From a virus: a stretch of DNA of 32,226 nucleotides. The DNA lies in the IMG/VR virus record IMGVR_UViG_3300042544_000136, positions 1-32,226 of that record; one strand, given 5' to 3'. Numbering within the stretch: the stretch's first letter is position 1; every line of letters starts with the position of its first letter. Made by a program: the position numbers and the translations under genes. Below, piece after piece: positions 22,154 through 29,292 of this stretch. The notes under the pieces were generated by a model. That model saw only the letters and a program-made list of their open reading frames with translations. It did not search any database and had not been told where the DNA came from.

Positions 22154-22735
22154 TTAAGTTGTGGCGTTGTAAGTCATTGTTCCTTGGATGCCGGTAAGAC
22201 CGTTCACCTGAGAAGCGCCATTAAACAAATATCCCGCAGTCTGCCCCGTGGTGTATCGAGGGTAAAGAGAATTGGAGAAAGCAAAAAATTGAAAGTTTGA
22301 CCCATTAGAATCTGTTGCCGTGGATGAGGTGCATTCAAGGCCACCGCCAAACTGATAAGTGGTTTCGGCAACAACAGCAAACGGCAAGCCCCCAACCTGC
22401 AATACCCCAGTAAAACCAGACAATGAACCCGTCCAGCCAAAGTTGACCGTAACTTGACGTCCAATCTTTACATACCTACCCCAACGATTTGTTACCGTAG
22501 TCGTTCCAGTTGTGCCGCCGTCAGATATGAAATTAGGAGTCCAATCTCCCTCCTCATAATCATCCAGCGTATTGGCGTTGGATGACGCCGATTGAGACGA
22601 AGGGAATGTGATGCCAGCGCCAGAAGCCGCAGGAGTTGCATTGCCAACACCGATGGTTGTTGCAAAAGTTGCTGTACCTGTGACATTTTCAGCAGGTGTA
22701 GTAATACCTGTTGTTCCGTTGATTACGACTGCCAT
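22154..22735 (-). CDS. Tail fibre protein (193 aa)
   Basis: 193 residues, MAVVINGTTGITTPAENVTG, then SSNANTLDDYEEGDWTPNFI. The N-L-D-D-Y-E-E-G-D-W-T-P tract followed by W-G-R-Y-V-K-I-G-R-Q-V-T-V-N-F-G-W and G-G-L-P-F is a recurrent C-terminal head of aquatic phage fibres, a small beta-sandwich. The short leader is typical of fibre attachment. AAGGAG lies 6 bases before the ATG. Confidence 0.75.
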   Translation of the reverse strand: MAVVINGTTGITTPAENVTGTATFATTIGVGNATPAASGAGITFPSSQSASSNANTLDDYEEGDWTPNFISDGGTTGTTTVTNRWGRYVKIGRQVTVNFGWTGSLSGFTGVLQVGGLPFAVVAETTYQFGGGLECTSSTATDSNGSNFQFFAFSNSLYPRYTTGQTAGYLFNGASQVNGLTGIQGTMTYNATT

Positions 22736-22745
22736 ATTCTTCTCC

Positions 22746-23600
22746 TTAAACCACTGTCCAGACAGAACCTGACGATACCGTCACAGTGATGCCTGAGTTG
22801 ACTGTTACTGGGCCAGCGGACATTGCGTTTGAACCTGCTGGGATTGTGTAGTCCGCAGACACGGTTGCTGAGTTCACAAACAAGCCGTTACCTGCCACCA
22901 ATTCGCTTGACTGAAACTCGCCAGTGCTGGGCTTGTACAGCAGTTTTGCGTTGCTGGTGTAAATCGTTGAGGCTGTGCCTGTCGTTGCGGCGGCAAACAG
23001 AGGATAGACGTTGCTTGAAGTCGCAGTGTCGTTGCTCAATGCCGCGCCACCCACAGAAGCCCAAGTCGTGCCGTTGTAGCCCTCAAACTCGGTCGTGGTG
23101 GTGTTGAAGCGCAACATACCACTCACTGCGGTAGGGCGCTGTCCAGTCGTACCCTTGCTGATTGTCAGCGCACCAGTCGAAAGGAAGGACGAGTCAGAAG
23201 CCGCAAGCAAAGCGCCATTTAAGTTAAGCACATTGGCGACAAAAGTCAGGTTTGCAGAGTTGTCAATGGCTGATGTACCAGCGCCAAACAAAATGCGCCC
23301 TGCGGTGATTGTGGTGAGTCCTGTACCGCCGTTTCCGACAACCAGAGTTCCCGCTACCGTTACCGCGCCCGAAGTCGCAGTCGCTGGAGTCAGACCAGTC
23401 GTACCAAACGAAATCGTGCTGACGTTGGTCGTCGCGGCGTTGCTTGCCAACAGCTTGACCGTGCCGCTGTCGTTGTAGTACAGCTTGCCGTCAACGATGT
23501 TGAGCGCCAGTTCGCCTGCCGCAAGGTTTGCCGCCAGAGGAACGGCAGAAGCCGTTGTACTTCTGTACAACTGAATTGGGGTGTAATTTGTTGCCGCCAT
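22746..23600 (-). CDS. Tail fibre protein (284 aa)
   Basis: 284 residues. N-terminal attachment-type domain: Y-T-P-I-Q-L-Y-R-S-T-T-A-S-A-V-P, N-L-A-A-G-E-L-A-L-N-I-V-D-G-K-L-Y-Y-N-D (typical of fibre proteins with an 'aaGELAlN' start). The middle has shared modules with the 845-aa fibre: G-T-T-G-L-T-P-A-T-A-T-S-G-A-V-T, G-N-G-G-T-G-L and a F-N-T-T-T-T-E-F-E-G-Y-N-G-T-T-W-A-S-V segment. The end is hydrophobic beta (GITVTVSSGSVWTVV). Confidence 0.75.
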   Translation of the reverse strand: MAATNYTPIQLYRSTTASAVPLAANLAAGELALNIVDGKLYYNDSGTVKLLASNAATTNVSTISFGTTGLTPATATSGAVTVAGTLVVGNGGTGLTTITAGRILFGAGTSAIDNSANLTFVANVLNLNGALLAASDSSFLSTGALTISKGTTGQRPTAVSGMLRFNTTTTEFEGYNGTTWASVGGAALSNDTATSSNVYPLFAAATTGTASTIYTSNAKLLYKPSTGEFQSSELVAGNGLFVNSATVSADYTIPAGSNAMSAGPVTVNSGITVTVSSGSVWTVV

Positions 23601-23601
23601 T

Positions 23602-26139
23602 TTAGAAAGTTCCTCCAGAAATCCCGCCTGTCAGCACGCCAGTTGAGGGATTGCAAGTTATTGATGAGTTTACCAATTGCCCCAGATTACCGCTAGTCGC
23701 ATTCACAAAAGTGAGGTAGTTGGTCGCGTTGGTTGCGTCCAACGTGATAGCGGTGTTAGTTGCGTTTGTTGCGTTTGTTGCGCTACCCACAGACAGGGTG
23801 GACTGAGCCACATACTGCGGAGCAGAACCTGTTGAGGTCAGAACCTGACCCACTGTGCCAATAGCCAGCGTAGCCAGCGTTGTAGAGCCAGAGGCATACA
23901 ACATATCGCCAGTGGTGTAGGACGCCAGCCCAGTACCGCCGTAGCCCACGCCTACAGTGTTGCCGTTCCATGTGCCTGCGGTCAGCACGCCCACGCCAGT
24001 GATGCCAGTGTAGGAGCCGCTGATGTAGGCAGAACCGACCGTGCCAGAGGTGATTTGGTTGCCGTTCAAGGCGATTGGCTGGTCAATCAGAGATGTGATT
24101 TGACCCTGCGCATTCACCGCCAAGGTCATGGAGCGTGCGTCTGTGCCGTAAGTTCCAGCAGTCACCGCTGTGTTGGTGATGCTGAAGGTCGTGTTGGTCA
24201 GCGTCAGGCCAGTGCCAGCAGAGTAAATCTGAGCGGACGAAATCTGAGCAAACGTGATTGCAGTTGTGCCAAAAACGATTGGGCCAACGGTGTTGCAGAT
24301 ATAGGTCTCGCCTGCGCCTGTATTACCAGCCTGCACAAAGAATGCATCGCCTTGGCCCAAAGAGTTGGGGCTGAAGGGCGCGTAGGTGTCTGCATCGGTT
24401 GCGCGAGTCAGCACCCAGTTTGTGGATGCAGTACCCACCACGGTCACGGTGTAGACGCCGTTCTCGAACTGGTTGGTCTGGTTGTAAATCAGCACGCGCA
24501 TACCAACGGTCGTCAGGACGCCGTCGATGGTCAAGGCCACCTGAGTGCCTGCGTTGGTCAGGGTAGCGCCTACGCCGTCGCCAGCCCCACCGGGTTGGTT
24601 GTACGTCGCATTCAGGTTGCCCACAGAGTTTGGTGACTCAAGGTAGACAGGGTCGTGGTAGTGGATGCCAGAAGCCGCAAGCGCGTCCACATACTGCTTG
24701 GTCGCCAACTGCAAGGCGGTTGTTGGGTCTTGCGTCACAGCGACCGAAGTCAGCCCGCCAAGCGTCAGGCTTGTCCCGCCCAGCGCAATGTTGGTTGTGC
24801 CGACAGTCACTGAAGAGTTGGTCAGTGATGCGTTTGCAATGTTGGTCAGCGTGTTCGACGCGCCGTCAATTGTTTTGTTGGTCAGCGTTTGCGTGCCAGT
24901 CAAGGTCACCACGCTGGAGTCGATGGCAATCGTCACCGCGCCAGAGCCGTTGTAGGACGTGCCTGACAGACCTGTACCAATGGTCAGGGCGTTTAGGTTT
25001 GAACCCAGAGCCACACCAGAGATGGTGCTGTTGACCAAAGCGTTGTTCGGGATGCTGGTGAAGGTGTTGGTTGCACCGCTCATCGACTTGTTGGTCAATG
25101 TCTGCGTGCCTGTAAGGGTGACGACAGTTGAGTCGATGGCGATGGTGACAGCGGTCGCGCCGTCGTAGGAGCCACCAGTCAAACCAGTACCGATTGTCAA
25201 AGGATTCGTAACCGAAACGGTTCCAGTGATGACCGAGAACGGGATGGTGGTCGAGGCGGTCATCGCGCTCGTGCCGTTACCGTAGACGTAACCAGTCAGC
25301 GTTCCAACGCCAGTGCCGCCATTTGCCACCTCAAGGATGCCACCAAGCGTAATTGCGCCGCTGGTGGGGGTAGATGGGGTCAAGCCTGTTGAGCCGCCGC
25401 TGAAGGTCGTTACGCCGCCAGACAGGGAAAATTGACGCCAAGAGCCTGCGGCATAGCCGTCAAAGGTCTCGGTAGTGCTGTTGAAGCGGAACTGACCATT
25501 GGAGCCAAGGGGCTGTTGAGCCGTATTGCCGATTGGCACGGTCATGGAGGCGGTTCCCGGCATCACGGCGTTGTCAGCCAAGCCAACAGTTGGGGAGCCG
25601 CTCACAGCGTTGCCATTGGTCAGCAAAATCTGATTTGCCGTACCCAAGATGCTTGTCGAGTTGATGATGCCGCTCGTGTTTACGGTCACCAAGCCATTGC
25701 CAAACAGGTTCGCCAAGGACAGCACCTGACCAGCCAGAGCCACGGTTGGGTTGCCTGCAATGCCGTCACCGTTGGTGATACCCAGCCCTGCGCCTGTGAC
25801 CGCGATGGAGCGGTTCACCAAGGTGGTTGAGTCGGTCTTGACCTGAATGCCTGCGGCGGAGTTCACCAAGGACAGCAAAGCGCCCGTGGTGCTGATGTTG
25901 AAGAGACCCTGCGCACCGCCGTCGGTCGAGGTCAAACCATTGGTCACGCCAATGTAGCGACTGTTGGGCAGTTGAGGTGTCTGGATGAGAGTCAGGTACT
26001 GGTATGTCTGCGAAGGCGAAGCCGCAATCGCGCCAGTCGTCGTTTGGACGGTGACCCCATTTTGAACAATAGGAACCGCTTCAGTGCCTGTAATAGCACC
26101 AGCGGCGGGGAGTTGGGTAATGGCGACTTGTGCTGACAT
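23602..26139 (-). CDS. Large tail fibre protein with repeats and C-terminal GGISGG-x-F (845 aa)
   Basis: Likely main tail fibre. 845 residues, Thr/Gly/Ser/Asn/Val-dominated beta structure. The N-terminus (MSAQVAITQLPAAGAITGTE) is a typical attachment domain. At about 305-480 there are internal repeats: G-T-G-L-[ST]-G-[GT]-S-Y-[DN]-G and V-T-L-T-G-T-Q-T-L-T-N-K-[ST]-[IM] occur twice. A Y-V-D-A-L-A-A-S-G-I-H-Y-H-D-P-V segment follows (about 490), then a second beta domain with N-G-V-Y-T-V and a T-T-F/G-G-T-G module. It ends N-P-S-T-G-V-L-T-G-G-I-S-G-G-T-F. Modules are shared with the 284-aa and 413-aa fibres. Confidence 0.8.
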   Translation of the reverse strand: MSAQVAITQLPAAGAITGTEAVPIVQNGVTVQTTTGAIAASPSQTYQYLTLIQTPQLPNSRYIGVTNGLTSTDGGAQGLFNISTTGALLSLVNSAAGIQVKTDSTTLVNRSIAVTGAGLGITNGDGIAGNPTVALAGQVLSLANLFGNGLVTVNTSGIINSTSILGTANQILLTNGNAVSGSPTVGLADNAVMPGTASMTVPIGNTAQQPLGSNGQFRFNSTTETFDGYAAGSWRQFSLSGGVTTFSGGSTGLTPSTPTSGAITLGGILEVANGGTGVGTLTGYVYGNGTSAMTASTTIPFSVITGTVSVTNPLTIGTGLTGGSYDGATAVTIAIDSTVVTLTGTQTLTNKSMSGATNTFTSIPNNALVNSTISGVALGSNLNALTIGTGLSGTSYNGSGAVTIAIDSSVVTLTGTQTLTNKTIDGASNTLTNIANASLTNSSVTVGTTNIALGGTSLTLGGLTSVAVTQDPTTALQLATKQYVDALAASGIHYHDPVYLESPNSVGNLNATYNQPGGAGDGVGATLTNAGTQVALTIDGVLTTVGMRVLIYNQTNQFENGVYTVTVVGTASTNWVLTRATDADTYAPFSPNSLGQGDAFFVQAGNTGAGETYICNTVGPIVFGTTAITFAQISSAQIYSAGTGLTLTNTTFSITNTAVTAGTYGTDARSMTLAVNAQGQITSLIDQPIALNGNQITSGTVGSAYISGSYTGITGVGVLTAGTWNGNTVGVGYGGTGLASYTTGDMLYASGSTTLATLAIGTVGQVLTSTGSAPQYVAQSTLSVGSATNATNATNTAITLDATNATNYLTFVNATSGNLGQLVNSSITCNPSTGVLTGGISGGTF

Positions 26140-26513
26140 TATGTACTCGTGTTATCTGGCGGGTTCGGTGCAATCGTGTCCTTATTTCCAGTGCCTGTTG
26201 GGGTCTGGGTATTCTGCTCAGTCGAAATCAAGAACTGGCTTGAGCCATCCATTGATTGACTGCCAGTCATAAGGTAATTGTCGTTTGCCGCTACGCTTAC
26301 ATCAGGGCGGGCAAAGCGAAGGTTGATGCGTTCGGTTTTGCGTGCCGCCAAGCGGTAAGGGTCAAGGGTGTCCCAACAGCCGTCACCGCACACGCGGAGG
26401 CCGGGCGAGTTGCCGTCAGGTCTCAAGTCCACATACGGCTTCTTCATCTTGCATCTATCGCATACAGCGATGGCAACCGAAGCGAGACCAGTTGTGTCCA
26501 AGAAAATTGGCAT
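26139..26513 (-). CDS. Zinc-ribbon phage protein (124 aa)
   Basis: 124 residues, MPIFLDTTGLASVAIAVCDR, with C18-D-R-C21 and V-C42-G-D-G-C46, a C-x2-C...C-x3-C set that could bind one zinc. Between them lies M-K-K-P-Y-V-D-L-R-P-D-G-N-S-P-G-L-R. Then D-P-Y-R-L-A-A-R-K-T-E-R-I-N-L-R-F-A-R-P-D-V, which I recall from phage proteins next to adaptor genes. The C-terminal 50 residues are Ser/Thr/Asn/Pro-rich and disordered. Likely a structural or assembly protein; role unknown. Confidence 0.65.
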   Translation of the reverse strand: MPIFLDTTGLASVAIAVCDRCKMKKPYVDLRPDGNSPGLRVCGDGCWDTLDPYRLAARKTERINLRFARPDVSVAANDNYLMTGSQSMDGSSQFLISTEQNTQTPTGTGNKDTIAPNPPDNTST

Positions 26514-26516
26514 CTA

Positions 26517-27587
26517 TTACCTCGTGTAGACGGAAATGTTGGGGGCGAAGTAAATCGGTGACTTGTCGCGCTCTTCTTGCTCTGCTTCGTACAGGTACTT
26601 CTCAGCCATCTTCTCCAGATAGCCAACCCTGTCCATTGGTACTTGCGGGAGTTCGAGGCTCATGCGGTGAGCCAGCATGAACACAATCGCCTCGTACCAG
26701 CGTTGAGGAATCTGCAATTCGTTGGTCAAAGCGCCCACGTCCATGATTTGGGTGGAGTACCACACAGTCATCTGCACGAAGGCATTGCTTGGTGTGGGCC
26801 ACAGGTAAATTGTGGGGTTCGGGATGGTGCGGTCAAACCAAAACTGGTAGGGCTGGTTTGCCGTGAAGTTCTTGTTGGGCAGGTTGGTGTAGTCGTCGCG
26901 GTTCAAGCGAGACATCATCACCTCGGTGCTGTTATTGCCGATGTACCACTCGCGCAGGGCCAGAGTAGTGCCACCAGAGGCCACGATGCGGTAGTAGGGG
27001 ACGTTTTGCCCCGGGTCAATGTCAGTCCACACCCATGTGTTGTCCGTCACCGCAACGGCTCCAAGGTCGTCCAGCGTGACCCAAGTAGAGCCATCAGACG
27101 AGTATTGGAGCGAAATATTCCATGTGGCTGACCCACCACCAGCGATGTAGGGCAAAAACCCGATAGAACCCGCATAGATGGGGTTGTTCGTGCCGTAGTT
27201 GATGGTGAAGTTGCCGTTTGCCGAAGTTTGCTGGGTGTAGGTGTCGATGTCGTTGTCGTACAGGTTCGCCACCACACCGCCAGCAGAGGAGGTGTAAGCG
27301 CCATCAGGGCGCGTCATGGTGCGATACAGCACGTTGAGCGTGTCTACAGCCCCGTCAGGCAGGGTGTAGCGGTATTTGTCAGGGGTGAGGCCAATGACCT
27401 CTTTGCTGATGCACCAGTATTGAATGCCACGGTTGATGAGGTTGGACAGCAAGAAGCCAAGCGATTGGCGTGCAGACAGAACCTGCTCGGAGGTCAGTTC
27501 TTCCGCCAGTTTCCCGCACCGACGAGCGCCGTGGTCAATCAAGGTCTGTACATTGACCGTTTGTCCGTAGGTGTCAGAGTACGCCAT
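26517..27587 (-). CDS. Head-tail adaptor-like protein with discoidin-type insertion (356 aa)
   Basis: Ends of the protein look like a P22 gp4-type adaptor: an N-terminal helical part (T-L-I-D-H-G-A-R-R-C-G, then L-S-A-R-Q-S-L-G-F-L-L-S-N-L-I-N-R-G) and a C-terminal part with T-I-Y-L-W-P-T-P, the W-Y-E-A-I-V-F-M-L-A-H-R-M-S-L-E-L motif and A-E-K-Y-L-Y-E-A-E-Q-E-E. Between about residues 95 and 225 a separate beta-sandwich is inserted, with Y-D-N-D-I-D-T-Y-T, W-N-I-S-L-Q-Y-S-S-D-G-S-T-W and Y-Y-R-I-V-A-S-G-G, the style of F5/8 type C (discoidin) sugar-binding domains. Start at 27587 with GGAAG seven bases upstream, one base after the previous gene; a TTG at 27608 is rejected. Confidence 0.7.
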   Translation of the reverse strand: MAYSDTYGQTVNVQTLIDHGARRCGKLAEELTSEQVLSARQSLGFLLSNLINRGIQYWCISKEVIGLTPDKYRYTLPDGAVDTLNVLYRTMTRPDGAYTSSAGGVVANLYDNDIDTYTQQTSANGNFTINYGTNNPIYAGSIGFLPYIAGGGSATWNISLQYSSDGSTWVTLDDLGAVAVTDNTWVWTDIDPGQNVPYYRIVASGGTTLALREWYIGNNSTEVMMSRLNRDDYTNLPNKNFTANQPYQFWFDRTIPNPTIYLWPTPSNAFVQMTVWYSTQIMDVGALTNELQIPQRWYEAIVFMLAHRMSLELPQVPMDRVGYLEKMAEKYLYEAEQEERDKSPIYFAPNISVYTR

Positions 27588-27588
27588 A

Positions 27589-27972
27589 TCAACACTTCCA
27601 TCGTGCAAGCGCCGCCGCTTTTCGCGTAGGCTTGCCTTGTTCGTCTTTCATCGGCCCAGCCATACCACTCATTCGAGCGCAGAAGGAGTCCTTGCGTGCG
27701 CCTCCTTGTGGCTGGGGTGCTTTTAGGTTTGAACCAGTCTCTCGATTGTACTTCTCGCGACCTTTTTGTGTAAGACCTGCGCCTTGTTTTGTTGGCAATT
27801 TTTCGCCACGTCCAACAGAAAGGTTTGGCCCACCTTCTTTAAATTTTTTACCCTCATCAGCCTTGGAAAATTCTTTACCAACTTTTTGAGGGATGCCAAC
27901 TTTTTTGGCAAAAGAAGGGTTGTGCGCAACCGCTTCCATCAATTTGTGCTGGGAAGATGATTTGCTTGGCAT
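27589..27972 (-). CDS. Basic phage protein, DUF6321-like (127 aa)
   Basis: 127 residues, strongly basic. N-terminal half: M-P-S-K-S-S-S-Q-H-K-L-M-E-A-V-A-H-N-P-S-F-A-K-K-V-G-I-P, then K-K-F-K-E-G-G. C-terminal half: L-T-Q-K-G-R-E-K-Y-N-R-E-T-G-S-N-L-K-A-P-Q-P, D-S-F-C-A-R-M-S-G-M-A-G-P-M-K and G-K-P-T-R-K-A-A-A-L-A-R-W-K-C. The second half resembles the phage family I know as DUF6321. The high positive charge suits packaging close to DNA. It sits with the 61-aa basic gene between head and adaptor genes. Confidence 0.65.
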   Translation of the reverse strand: MPSKSSSQHKLMEAVAHNPSFAKKVGIPQKVGKEFSKADEGKKFKEGGPNLSVGRGEKLPTKQGAGLTQKGREKYNRETGSNLKAPQPQGGARKDSFCARMSGMAGPMKDEQGKPTRKAAALARWKC

Positions 27973-27975
27973 GGC

Positions 27976-28161
27976 TTACCAACAAGTTTTCTTAGACGAG
28001 CCGCCATCTTTCATCTTGGCAGTCTTTGCTGACTCAACGAAATCTTGCTTTGTTGGCGCACCTTTGCTACCAACTTTGCGCATCTTTTCGCCAGAACCCT
28101 CGGCTATCCGTTTTTTCTTTGCGTTGATGTTGGCATACAAGCCATTTGGTTTGCTTGGCAT
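27976..28161 (-). CDS. Small basic phage head-region protein (61 aa)
   Basis: 61 residues, MPSKPNGLYANINAKKKRIA, then E-G-S-G-E-K-M-R-K-V-G-S-K-G-A-P-T-K-Q-D-F-V-E-S-A-K-T-A-K-M-K-D-G-G. The pattern is familiar from short hypothetical proteins beside capsid genes in aquatic phages. It is basic and shares the 'M-P-S-K' start with the next gene. It carries one K-x-x-G-G element. Probably a minor virion protein; function unknown. Confidence 0.65.
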   Translation of the reverse strand: MPSKPNGLYANINAKKKRIAEGSGEKMRKVGSKGAPTKQDFVESAKTAKMKDGGSSKKTCW

Positions 28162-28162
28162 A

Positions 28163-28942
28163 TCAAGGCCCAGTTTTAATCAAAATAATGTTGAAGAACG
28201 CACTCACGATGTTGTTGTTTGACGCACCGATTGCAGACGCGCCGATGCAATTCTTTTCAGGCACAACGTAAGGCGGGTCAAAGTCATACGCAACTGAGCC
28301 ATTGTTGATGGCAGACACTGCGCCAACACGCAAAATGTTGTCTGCGCCATGTTGCTTTAAAAACGAAGTCACAGCGGTAGAGCCTGTGGCTTGACCAGAA
28401 GTGATTACGCCCTTAATGACGTACCCAGTGAACCCAGCAGGCACGCAATAGTGCGCCGTGGTGCGCTGGTTAAAGCCAGTGGCAATCATGTCATACAGCA
28501 CCGCAGGAACGCCAGTAGTGACGGTTCCTGTGCCTGCGTTGATGTCCCCAGCGTTTGCGCCACCAGAGCCTACCGTTACGGTGTAAAACTCGTTGACGTA
28601 AAGATACAAATTAACTGTGTTGACTTCAGTCTGACCGTTCAAAATAACGGTCTCACTGACAGTGTTAAAACTGCCATCCACGCCAGAGATGAACACGGTT
28701 CGAGCGCCAGTTCCTGCGGCAGTGTCGCTTGCACTGGTCGAACTGATTTTTAAAACTGAGGCCGTTGTTGGATGGGGAACTGTTCCGCCATTGGGCCAAA
28801 TGGATTCCTCTGTGGTGTCAAGGTCTGGGTTGTAGCCAAAGACAATGACATCAGAGTGACCCTGAATTTGATTGCGTGCAACTTGAAGGCCAAAAGGCTC
28901 AAAAGTGCCTTGTCGCGTGATTGACGAAATAACTGTTGTCAT
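28163..28942 (-). CDS. Putative head fibre / decoration protein (259 aa)
   Basis: 259 residues, beta-rich, MTTVISSITRQGTFEPFGLQ. It has V-A-R-N-Q-I-Q-G-H-S-D-V-I-V-F-G-Y-N-P-D-L-D-T, W-P-N-G-G-T-V-P-H-P, and long valine/threonine/glycine strands to the end (IVSAFFNIILIKTGP). Unclear by family, but location two to six genes after the capsid gene and the beta composition suggest a capsid surface or head fibre protein. It follows directly on the 101-aa beta protein (TAATG overlap). Confidence 0.55.
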   Translation of the reverse strand: MTTVISSITRQGTFEPFGLQVARNQIQGHSDVIVFGYNPDLDTTEESIWPNGGTVPHPTTASVLKISSTSASDTAAGTGARTVFISGVDGSFNTVSETVILNGQTEVNTVNLYLYVNEFYTVTVGSGGANAGDINAGTGTVTTGVPAVLYDMIATGFNQRTTAHYCVPAGFTGYVIKGVITSGQATGSTAVTSFLKQHGADNILRVGAVSAINNGSVAYDFDPPYVVPEKNCIGASAIGASNNNIVSAFFNIILIKTGP

Positions 28943-29247
28943 TACGCAATACCAGCTTGAACAACATTCATTGTCACTGAGCCAGCACCAGAGTTAACCA
29001 GAACCTTCAAGCCAGTGATTGGAAAATTGATTGAACCATCTTCGTTGCCAGTTTTGCTGGTGATGGTTGCATCGTCAAACCAAGTTGTAAAACCAGCCGA
29101 CGGGTCATCGTAGCTGTACTGCACAGAGTAGTTGACAGTGCCAGTCACAACTACCGCAAAGCCAATATTTACAGGCGTCACGTTTGTGTTTATCACCACA
29201 GCATTTGTGGAGCCAGCGCCCGTTTTTGATACGGTTTGTACCTTCAT
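28942..29247 (-). CDS. Small beta-rich head-region protein (101 aa)
   Basis: 101 residues, MKVQTVSKTGAGSTNAVVIN followed by alternating strands (V-N-I-G-F-A-V-V-V-T-G-T-V-N-Y-S-V-Q-Y-S-Y-D-D-P). The composition and size resemble decoration or minor capsid proteins. The 'V-Q-Y-S-Y-D-D-P' element is recurrent in such small phage proteins. AGGACATG is the start context. Function inferred. Confidence 0.55.
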   Translation of the reverse strand: MKVQTVSKTGAGSTNAVVINTNVTPVNIGFAVVVTGTVNYSVQYSYDDPSAGFTTWFDDATITSKTGNEDGSINFPITGLKVLVNSGAGSVTMNVVQAGIA

Positions 29248-29266
29248 GTCCTATCCCCAATTAGAA

Positions 29267-29286
29267 GTAGGGGCCGAAGCCCCTAC
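29267..29286 (-). other. Intergenic C(UUCG)G hairpin downstream of the KGG-repeat gene
   Basis: On the minus-strand RNA, GUAGGGGC / GCCCCUAC is an uninterrupted 8-base-pair stem capped by UUCG, giving the very stable C(UUCG)G tetraloop. It lies in the 45-base gap after the 399-aa gene and is not followed by a U-tract, so it is a stabiliser or processing hairpin more likely than a terminator. Confidence 0.75.
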
Positions 29287-29292
29287 CAATTT

